Shown piece by piece: positions 6,095 through 11,874 of a stretch of 11,874 nucleotides of DNA (position 1 is its first letter; the number at the start of each line of letters is the position of its first letter). Below the pieces are notes generated by a model. The model saw only the letters and a list, made by a program, of their open reading frames with translations. It ran no database searches and was not told the DNA's origin. The stretch is from Candidatus Gastranaerophilales bacterium. Its GTDB lineage: Bacteria > Cyanobacteriota > Vampirovibrionia > Gastranaerophilales > Gastranaerophilaceae. The stretch covers positions 1-11,874 of the forward strand of contig CALURE010000040.1 in assembly GCA_944323095.1 (NCBI GenBank), given 5' to 3'. Both the position numbers and the translations under genes were made by a program.

Positions 6095-6102
6095 AGGGAG
6101 GG
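6095..6102 (+). promoter_or_regulatory. Ribosome binding site that fixes a TTG start
   Basis: AGGGAGGG lies 4 nt before the TTG at 6107. It decides the non-ATG start of the radical SAM gene, whose first residues then align with the usual family N-terminus. Confidence 0.7.
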
Positions 6103-6106
6103 AAAC

Positions 6107-8815
6107 TTGAACTGTTTTTTTAGAGAAAATCACGAAGCCTTATATAAATGCAATAAGCCGTACCAGTATGTCGGCGGAGAATTTCTGTCTTATAATAAAG
6201 ATTTTGACAGTGCAAAAGTACGATTTGCCTTTGCGTTTCCTGATAAATATGAAATAGGTATCAGCAATCTCGGATTAAGAATTTTATATAATCTGGTAAA
6301 TAAACACACACGTTATATGGCAGACAGAGTTTATGCACCGGAAAAAGATTTTCAGCCAAAACTTTTATATGGACTTGAAAGCAAGCGCAATATAAAAGAT
6401 TTTGATGCTGTCGGATTTTCTCTGCAATATGAAATGTCTTATCCTACAGTTCTAAAAATGCTAGATATGGCTGGAATTCCTTACCGCAACGATATGAGAA
6501 GCGATGCTGACCCGATTATAATTGCAGGCGGGCCCTGTGCATTTAATCCGTTACCTGTTGCGGATTTTATAGATGTTTTTATGATAGGAGACGGCGAAGA
6601 CAGCATTATTGAAGTATGCCAAATTTTAGAAAAAACAAAGGGAATGCCAAGAGGTGATCGAATTAAAGCATTATGCAGATATGATACGGAAGTTCAGAGG
6701 GCAAGAAGCCCGGAAGTCAAGCTAATTTCAAATCAAAAAAGCCTGTCCTCCTGTCCTCCTGACATCCTGCCCTCCGCCTGCGGCCGCTGGTCGGCATTAA
6801 CCGGCGGAACTGTTACAAAACGCATTGCACAATTAACTTATGATACGGCATTAAAATCATATCCGATACCGTTTTCTACATCAGTACAGGACAGAGCTGT
6901 CGTTGAAATCAGACGGGGCTGCGGCAGAATGTGCCGATTCTGCCAGCCGGGGCATGTAACATTACCGATAAGAGAACGTTCTGCTGAAGATATAATTAAA
7001 ATTGCAAAAGAACTTGTTACAAACACCGGCTATGATGAATATTCTCTGCTTTCTCTGTCTTCTAATGATTATAAAAATATTAATGAAGTAATAAAAGAAC
7101 TCGCTGTTGATTTTAATGAAAAAAAAGTATCTGTGTCATTGCCAAGTCAGCGTATTGACGGTTTTAACCTTGAGCTGGCAAACCTTGTTCAGAGTGTCAG
7201 GAAATCCACAATGACACTTGCCCCGGAAGCAGGCAGCCAGAGACTAAGAAATGTTATAAAGAAAAATATTACTGAACAACAAATTCTGGATGCGGTTTTA
7301 ACTTTATATGAAAACGGCTGGTCTAAAGTTAAATTCTACTTCATCTGCGGACTTCCGACAGAAACGCTTGAAGATATGGATGAAATGGCAGAGCTTCTGG
7401 AAAAAATCAAGTACAGGTGCAGACAAATTAAAAGAGAAAAAGGGTTAAATCACGGACTTGATATAACATGCACCCTGTCAATTTTTGTCCCCAAGCCTTT
7501 TACCCCGTTTCAATGGCACGGGCAGATGAGCCTTGAAAAAGTTGACGAACATATACACTATTTAAAAGAAAAAACAAAACATATAAAAGGCCTGAAAATT
7601 AACTATCACGAAGATACCATATCTCAAATTGAAGCGGTATTAACACGCGGAGATAAAAGCCTTTGTAAATATATTGAAGCACTTTATAAAAAAGGCTGCT
7701 ATTTAGATGCGTGGGGTGAATACTTCAACAAAGATATCTGGCACAAAACTGCGGAAGAACTCGGAATTAACCTTGCAGAACTTGCCCAGAAACAATATTC
7801 TACAGAAGAAGTTTTGCCATGGGATTTTATAGATGTCGGACTGGATAAGGCATGGCTTGTTAATGAATATAATAGCGCAATATTAGAATATAAGAAGATA
7901 GGAGGGGATGAAGTTATACAATTATCAGAAAACTTCCTGCCTTCCTGCCCTCCTGCCCTCCTGCCCTCCTCTGTTCCGACATGCGAAACTGCATGCGTCA
8001 ATTGCGGAGTCTGCAAAAATTTAAAAACACGAAAAATCCTTGCCAAACCGTTTGAAGCAAGCGAAAAAGCTCATAATTTAAAAGTAGAAATAAAAAATCC
8101 GCAAACCTGTCAGGGATATGACAGAGAAATTTATAAATACAGAATTAAACTTACCAAAACAGGCATTTTAAAATATTTCTCCCATCTTGACTGGCAGAAT
8201 ACGTTCTTTAAAGCACTTGCAAGAACAGATTTGAATGTAGTGTATTCTCTCGGCTATAATCCTTCAATGAAAGTATCAATGGGAATTGCTCTGCCTCTGT
8301 TCGCCGAAAGTGAATGCGAACTCATTGATATAGAACTTTTTGACAATCTTACACCAGATGAACTCAAACTAAAGTTGGAGAAAGTTCTGCCGGAGCAATC
8401 AAAAATTATAAGTATTGTAAAAATAGAAAAAAATGCCCCTGCTATTGATATTACAGCACAATGGGCAGAATATAAAATTGATATTTTTAATAAATCACTT
8501 TACGATTTTGAAACTTTAAGATATAATACAGACAGAGTTTTATCTTCTCAAGAAATTTTTGTAGAGAAGAAAAACAAAAAAGGTTTAATCAAAAAAACAG
8601 ATATTAAAAAATCAATTAAATCATACAGATTTGAAGATGAAAGTCTGTTCATAGTGCTTAAAAGCGGTCAATCCGCAATTAAGGGAAAAGACGGGACTGC
8701 AGAAGAAGGAATTCCCGCATTGAGAGCAGATGTTCTGATGAATTTAATTGCACCGGATGTAACCTTTGATATAAAGCGTACACGCTTTTTTGACAAAGAT
8801 TTAAAAGAATTATAG
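6107..8815 (+). CDS. TIGR03960 radical SAM protein fused to DUF2344 (TIGR03936)
   Basis: The 902-aa product has three parts. Residues about 15-170 form a B12-binding-like Rossmann region (FPDKYEIGISNLGLRILYN, IIIAGGPCAFNPLPVADF). Residues about 260-560 form the radical SAM core with the CxxxCxxC [4Fe-4S] motif at Cys272, Cys276 and Cys279 (RRGCGRMCRFCQPG), ending in WDFIDVGLDKAWL. A second cysteine cluster follows (Cys626, 630, 633, 636; CVNCGVC). Residues about 676-880 are DUF2344 (SHLDWQNTFFKALARTDL, GYNPSMKVSMGIALPLF). The reaction is unknown; RNA modification is a guess based on the frequent pairing with RNase E/G genes. It starts at TTG with a strong ribosome site and ends 15 nt before rne. 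Oddities: two in-frame 8-nt repeat arrays lengthen the linkers at residues 212-225 and 610-622. Confidence 0.93.
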   Translation: MNCFFRENHEALYKCNKPYQYVGGEFLSYNKDFDSAKVRFAFAFPDKYEIGISNLGLRILYNLVNKHTRYMADRVYAPEKDFQPKLLYGLESKRNIKDFDAVGFSLQYEMSYPTVLKMLDMAGIPYRNDMRSDADPIIIAGGPCAFNPLPVADFIDVFMIGDGEDSIIEVCQILEKTKGMPRGDRIKALCRYDTEVQRARSPEVKLISNQKSLSSCPPDILPSACGRWSALTGGTVTKRIAQLTYDTALKSYPIPFSTSVQDRAVVEIRRGCGRMCRFCQPGHVTLPIRERSAEDIIKIAKELVTNTGYDEYSLLSLSSNDYKNINEVIKELAVDFNEKKVSVSLPSQRIDGFNLELANLVQSVRKSTMTLAPEAGSQRLRNVIKKNITEQQILDAVLTLYENGWSKVKFYFICGLPTETLEDMDEMAELLEKIKYRCRQIKREKGLNHGLDITCTLSIFVPKPFTPFQWHGQMSLEKVDEHIHYLKEKTKHIKGLKINYHEDTISQIEAVLTRGDKSLCKYIEALYKKGCYLDAWGEYFNKDIWHKTAEELGINLAELAQKQYSTEEVLPWDFIDVGLDKAWLVNEYNSAILEYKKIGGDEVIQLSENFLPSCPPALLPSSVPTCETACVNCGVCKNLKTRKILAKPFEASEKAHNLKVEIKNPQTCQGYDREIYKYRIKLTKTGILKYFSHLDWQNTFFKALARTDLNVVYSLGYNPSMKVSMGIALPLFAESECELIDIELFDNLTPDELKLKLEKVLPEQSKIISIVKIEKNAPAIDITAQWAEYKIDIFNKSLYDFETLRYNTDRVLSSQEIFVEKKNKKGLIKKTDIKKSIKSYRFEDESLFIVLKSGQSAIKGKDGTAEEGIPALRADVLMNLIAPDVTFDIKRTRFFDKDLKEL
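6741..6780. repeat. Imperfect 8-nt tandem repeat array inside the radical SAM gene, copy 1
   Basis: Five units of 8 nt: gcctgtcc, tcctgtcc, tcctgaca, tcctgccc, tccgcctg. It encodes the linker LSSCPPDILPSAC between the B12-like and radical SAM domains. A GC-rich tail including the palindrome GCGGCCGC (6780-6787) follows, unlike the AT-rich surroundings. Same unit and reading phase as the array at 7935-7973. Confidence 0.8.
7935..7973. repeat. 8-nt tandem repeat array inside the radical SAM gene, copy 2
   Basis: Units tcctgcct, tcctgccc (three times) and a partial tcctctg. It encodes FLPSCPPALLPSS just before the second cysteine cluster, between the radical SAM and DUF2344 parts. Because 8 is not a multiple of 3, the peptide repeats only every 24 nt. 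The complementary strand has three GGG tracts and several GG tracts. Confidence 0.85.
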
Positions 8816-8830
8816 TAAAGGATTTTATTT

Positions 8831-10603
8831 ATGGCAAATGACAAACACAACAAAAACGGAAATGTTGAAAAACGAATTATCATCGCAGAACGCGACAACA
8901 TTGCCGCAGTAATGGAAAACGGTAAAGTTACCGACTTTTTTATTTCAAGAGGAGAAGTAATACTTGGAGATGTTTATCTTGCAACTGTTGATAACATTCT
9001 CCCGAGCATTGATGCGGCATTTGTAAATGTCGGAACAGACAAGATGGGATTTCTGCATGCTCAGGATGTGATGGGAAAAGGCGCTTTAAAAGATAAACTT
9101 TCCCCGAAACAAAAACTTATAGTTCAGGTAGTAAAAGAACCGACAGGCCACAAAGGTCCGAGAGTTACAACAGAAATCAGTTTACCCGGAAGATTTCTGG
9201 TGTTGATGCCGAACGAACCGGGTATAAGCATCAGTAAAAAAATTGAAAACTCTAAAGAAAGAGCAAGGCTAAAATCGGTTGTAAGCCTTATTAAACCTGT
9301 AGGAGTAGGTGTTATTATCCGTACCGAAGCAGAAGGTCAGTCAGAAGCAGATATTCAGGAAGATTTGGAAATTCTTCTTGAAAAATGGAATAATATTATC
9401 ACAGCTGCAGAAACTATGACACCTCCAAATCTTCTTTACAGAGATCAGGATCTTCTATACAGAACAATAAGAGAAGCCTGCACGGAAGACGTTAAAGAAA
9501 TTGTTGTTGATACGGCATTTGCAATGCAGAGAGTTCAAAATATTTTACAAAACTGGCACATGAATAAAAATGTTCAGGTAACTCTATATAAAGGTACAGA
9601 ACCACTGCTTATTGCGGAAGATATTCATAAAGAAATTAAAGCTGCCTTGAATGTGAAAGTAAATATGCCTTCAGGCGGTTATTTATTCATACAGCAGACA
9701 GAAGCATTGACGGTAATTGATGTTAACAGCGGTAAATTTACAAGTTCATCAACTCAGGATGAAACAATTTTGAAAACAAACATTGAAGCAGTCCATGAAA
9801 TTGCCAGACAACTCAGATTGCGAAATATAGGCGGTATGATTATCGTTGACTTCATAGATATGATGTCAAGAGCCGATAAACTTGCAATGCTTGAAGAACT
9901 TGAAATAGCTCTTGAACCTGATAAAGCAAAACCTCAGGTCGGACAAATTTCCGATTTAGGACTCGTAGAACTCACAAGACACAGACAGGGTCAGTCTCTA
10001 TCCGAAATATTTACGAGAAAATGCCCGCACTGTCAGGGAACAGGTTACTTTATGAATGAATTTAATTTTGCAACTCCGACAGCAGAAGGCGAATACAGAG
10101 CAAAAGCGGCGAAAATGAAACTGCCGGTAAATAACTTTAAAAAGAATAAAAATAATAACAAAAATCAAAATCAGCCTGCACCGCAACAGGAAACACCATC
10201 TGTTGAAGAACAGGAAATACAACAAACACCTGAGATTGAGGTTGAAAATCCTTCAACCGTTGCGGCTCAGGAAACAGAAAAACGCGATAATAAAAGGAAA
10301 CGCGGCGGCAGAAAAAATAAATTTGAAAAGAAGCAGGAACCGCAGGATATAATTGAACCGACAATTGAAACAGCAGAAACTGTTCTAAAAGCAAATGAAG
10401 AAATTAAACCTGTAATTGAAGTTGACACTCAGGCAACTGTAACAGAAACAGCAAAGGCAACTGCAGACGAAGAAGTTCAACCGGCTGAACAAACAGAAGA
10501 AAAACCTAAAAAAACAAGACGACCAAACCGCGGGACTTCTAAAGCTAGAAAAACACGCTCCAGAAAAACAAAAGATACAACAGAGGCAACAGTTGAAGAA
10601 TAA
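8831..10603 (+). CDS. rne: RNase E/G family endoribonuclease
   Basis: The 590-aa product cleaves single-stranded RNA 5' to AU-rich sites in mRNA decay and rRNA/tRNA processing. It has an S1 RNA-binding domain (about 41-125; GEVILGDVYLATVDNILPSIDAAFVNVG), a 5'-sensor/RNase H-like core, the two catalytic aspartates Asp297 (LTVIDVNSGKF) and Asp340 (MIIVDFIDMMSR), and the Zn-link CPHC (Cys398, Cys401; RKCPHCQGTGYF). From about residue 430 the sequence is low-complexity, rich in N, Q, E, T and P, with basic patches (KRKRGGRKNKFEKK; TRRPNRGTSKARKTRSRKTK). Length and tail are close to cyanobacterial RNase E, intermediate between E. coli RNase G and RNase E. ATG with AAAGGA upstream; 15 nt after the radical SAM gene. 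The symbol rng would also be defensible. Confidence 0.95.
   Translation: MANDKHNKNGNVEKRIIIAERDNIAAVMENGKVTDFFISRGEVILGDVYLATVDNILPSIDAAFVNVGTDKMGFLHAQDVMGKGALKDKLSPKQKLIVQVVKEPTGHKGPRVTTEISLPGRFLVLMPNEPGISISKKIENSKERARLKSVVSLIKPVGVGVIIRTEAEGQSEADIQEDLEILLEKWNNIITAAETMTPPNLLYRDQDLLYRTIREACTEDVKEIVVDTAFAMQRVQNILQNWHMNKNVQVTLYKGTEPLLIAEDIHKEIKAALNVKVNMPSGGYLFIQQTEALTVIDVNSGKFTSSSTQDETILKTNIEAVHEIARQLRLRNIGGMIIVDFIDMMSRADKLAMLEELEIALEPDKAKPQVGQISDLGLVELTRHRQGQSLSEIFTRKCPHCQGTGYFMNEFNFATPTAEGEYRAKAAKMKLPVNNFKKNKNNNKNQNQPAPQQETPSVEEQEIQQTPEIEVENPSTVAAQETEKRDNKRKRGGRKNKFEKKQEPQDIIEPTIETAETVLKANEEIKPVIEVDTQATVTETAKATADEEVQPAEQTEEKPKKTRRPNRGTSKARKTRSRKTKDTTEATVEE
10583..10586 (+). promoter_or_regulatory. 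Ribosome binding site inside the end of rne
   Basis: GAGG lies 6 nt before the TTG at 10593. It supports the overlapping TTG start of the next gene; no ATG occurs nearby in that frame. Confidence 0.55.
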
Positions 10604-11090
10604 ATTTTTTAATACAATTATTACACTTTTATTTTTAACGGCAAATGCGGGCTTGTGCGAACAGACCCGCACTGCTGTTATGCAAAACCCGATGTTTAAA
10701 TTTGCACTCTCAATGGGTGGTGTTTTACTATCCTGCATCGTTATATTTGCAGGTTTAAAATTATATAAAAAATTTTTTTACAACAGAATAAAAACAAATT
10801 CCTTGCAGGATGAAATTTTAAAAACACCCAGAACAACCGGAGAAGCTATAAAATTTTTTATAAATAAAAATAAATTAGGGTTCGGCGCAATAGATTTACT
10901 AATAGGGCTTGTTATTGCTGCTGTAATCTTTTTGATTGGAATGAACACTTTAAACGGAGTTTCATCTCTGAAACTTAACGGAAACCCGGTGAATACCCAG
11001 AGTGTTCAGGAATATGTTGATGACACGGTTAACGAAATTGAAAACATGCGTCAGCAGACTATTCAATACAACAACAGACAGTTTGAATAA
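10593..11090 (+). CDS. Membrane protein with internal prepilin-like segment
   Basis: The 165-aa product starts at TTG and overlaps the end of rne by 11 nt in another frame. Residues 5-20 form a signal sequence or first membrane segment (possible cleavage after ANA, residue 19). Residues 36-56 form a membrane segment (FALSMGGVLLSCIVIFAGLKL), followed by a lysine- and arginine-rich, probably cytoplasmic region (58-95). Residues 96-120 then read GFGAIDLLIGLVIAAV..., which resembles the class III prepilin signature G-F-x-x-x-E with Asp101 in place of Glu at +5 and a basic stretch before it. The C-terminal 45 residues are polar with a possible coiled coil (VQEYVDDTVNEIENMRQQ). Function unknown; either a three-segment membrane protein or a pilin-like protein with an unusual leader. 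Confidence 0.8.
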   Translation: MKNKFFNTIITLLFLTANAGLCEQTRTAVMQNPMFKFALSMGGVLLSCIVIFAGLKLYKKFFYNRIKTNSLQDEILKTPRTTGEAIKFFINKNKLGFGAIDLLIGLVIAAVIFLIGMNTLNGVSSLKLNGNPVNTQSVQEYVDDTVNEIENMRQQTIQYNNRQFE

Positions 11091-11091
11091 A

Positions 11092-11763
11092 TTAATGTTT
11101 AATCAGTTTATATAATTCTGTCCGTAATTTACTATTTTCTTCAGGGGTTAGTTTGCCTTCCTGCTTAAAAGGATAATTACGCATTTTAATATTTCCCTTT
11201 TGATCAACAGTATAATCATAACCATATACATTTAAATTTTTATCGTTTTCTAAATATATAGTTGAAATTTTGTTATCAGGCTCAACAGAAAAAGACAATA
11301 CAAGATCACGTGAATAAGCGTAACCGCCTTTATCTAATTTTTTATTATAAACATGGCAGCTTTTTTTGGATTTTAAATCAACTTCGTCAACCACAATAGT
11401 TTTACTGTTTTTCAAAGTGTTATATGCTTTAAATGCAGTATTTTCAGCCTCATTTCTTACTCTTGTTTTTACCGGAACACTTTCTTTTTTGCTATTAGAA
11501 ACTTTGTCAGGTAAATATATTTTCTGCGCTGTTTTAATATTATTCATTTTTTCCACTGTATTTAACTTATTTAATTTTGCAATTAAAAGCATGTAATTGC
11601 TTATCTCCTGATTAGAAGCGTTCTTTTTGTTGAGTTCACGCTCGGCTAAGTCCCATAAACAGTCGCCCTTTTTTACAGTGTACTCTTTTTTGGATTCTAC
11701 ATCCGGCAATTTTTTCATCATAGCATTAATGTAAAGCTGTTCAGCAGAAATTTTCTCTGTCAT
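11092..11763 (-). CDS. LysM-domain protein without signal peptide
   Basis: The 223-aa product has one LysM domain at about 27-85: EYTVKKGDCLWDLAER at its start and KTAQKIYLP at its end, with LLIAKLNKLNTVEKMNNI between. LysM domains bind peptidoglycan glycan or related N-acetylglucosamine polymers. The N-terminus (MTEKISAEQLYINAMMKK) has no signal peptide, so export would need another route. The remaining C-terminal part (105-223) is charged and beta-rich, with no family recognised; it has YSRDLVLSFSVEPD and a KLTPEEN helix. The ATG has an AGGAGA site. The gene converges with the rne operon, with only 1 nt between the stop codons and no terminator there. Bases 11764-11874 hold its upstream region, AT-rich, without a promoter I could assign confidently. 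Confidence 0.8.
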   Translation of the reverse strand: MTEKISAEQLYINAMMKKLPDVESKKEYTVKKGDCLWDLAERELNKKNASNQEISNYMLLIAKLNKLNTVEKMNNIKTAQKIYLPDKVSNSKKESVPVKTRVRNEAENTAFKAYNTLKNSKTIVVDEVDLKSKKSCHVYNKKLDKGGYAYSRDLVLSFSVEPDNKISTIYLENDKNLNVYGYDYTVDQKGNIKMRNYPFKQEGKLTPEENSKLRTELYKLIKH

Positions 11764-11874
11764 AATTTTTCTCCTATAATTTTCCCCGTATTTTTATAAA
11801 GTAAAATTAGGAGATAAAATTGCCTTATATTAAGAAATATTAAGCAAATTTTTTGAATTATTTATATCCTGCTG

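Noticed and set aside
6741..6780. Short C-rich array considered as a CRISPR remnant
   Set aside because: Units are 8 nt, contiguous and without spacers, and they lie inside a conserved coding sequence.
7699..8046. Open frame on the minus strand antisense to the radical SAM gene, with a Gly/Arg-rich stretch
   Set aside because: It is the antisense reading of the 8-nt repeat and flanking coding sequence; no ribosome site, and the plus strand clearly encodes conserved domains.
11833..11850. Direct repeat of ATATTAAG upstream of the LysM gene
   Set aside because: Two short AT-rich copies are expected by chance in DNA of this composition, and no promoter elements line up with them.

Overview
The window is AT-rich DNA with densely packed genes and looks like part of a bacterial chromosome. 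The best lineage guess is the non-photosynthetic cyanobacterial relatives of the gut (Melainabacteria/Vampirovibrionia, Gastranaerophilales type). The main reason is a fused TIGR03960/DUF2344 radical SAM gene directly upstream of an RNase E/G gene, an order I recall from cyanobacteria, and the RNase E tail is basic and disordered as in that phylum. This is inference; no rRNA or other marker gene is present.

Left part, 1-1982, minus strand: an operon running from a good sigma70-type promoter (1955-1982) through a BlaI/MecI-family regulator, a 121-aa acidic protein of unknown function and a secreted lipoprotein, ending at a strong hairpin terminator (119-145). The lipoprotein carries a C-terminal pattern resembling serpins. 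Upstream of it lies a secreted VirB10/TrbI-like protein (2009-3163, minus) with its own -10 box placed for a leaderless mRNA.

Middle, 3276-5663: two small plus-strand genes encode paralogous proteins that each contain two copies of an RWYD motif. They converge with a minus-strand pair of cell-surface polysaccharide genes, a hexapeptide-repeat O-acetyltransferase and a GT-D (DUF1792, SP_1767-type) glycosyltransferase. These two share an unusual N-terminal hydrophobic peptide although their catalytic domains are unrelated.

Right part, 5745-11090, plus strand: a probable operon of a 114-aa unknown protein, the radical SAM/DUF2344 protein, RNase E/G, and a membrane protein with an internal type IV prepilin-like segment. 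The radical SAM gene carries two in-frame C-rich arrays of an 8-nt tandem repeat, one at each interdomain linker. The last gene overlaps rne by 11 nt from a TTG start. A minus-strand LysM-domain protein (11092-11763) converges with this operon at a distance of 1 nt.

Most promising for follow-up are the RWYD repeat protein pair, the serpin-like lipoprotein under an orphan BlaI-type regulator, the in-frame 8-nt repeat insertions, and the prepilin-like segment in the rne operon. No tRNA, rRNA, CRISPR array, transposase or complete mobile element was seen.
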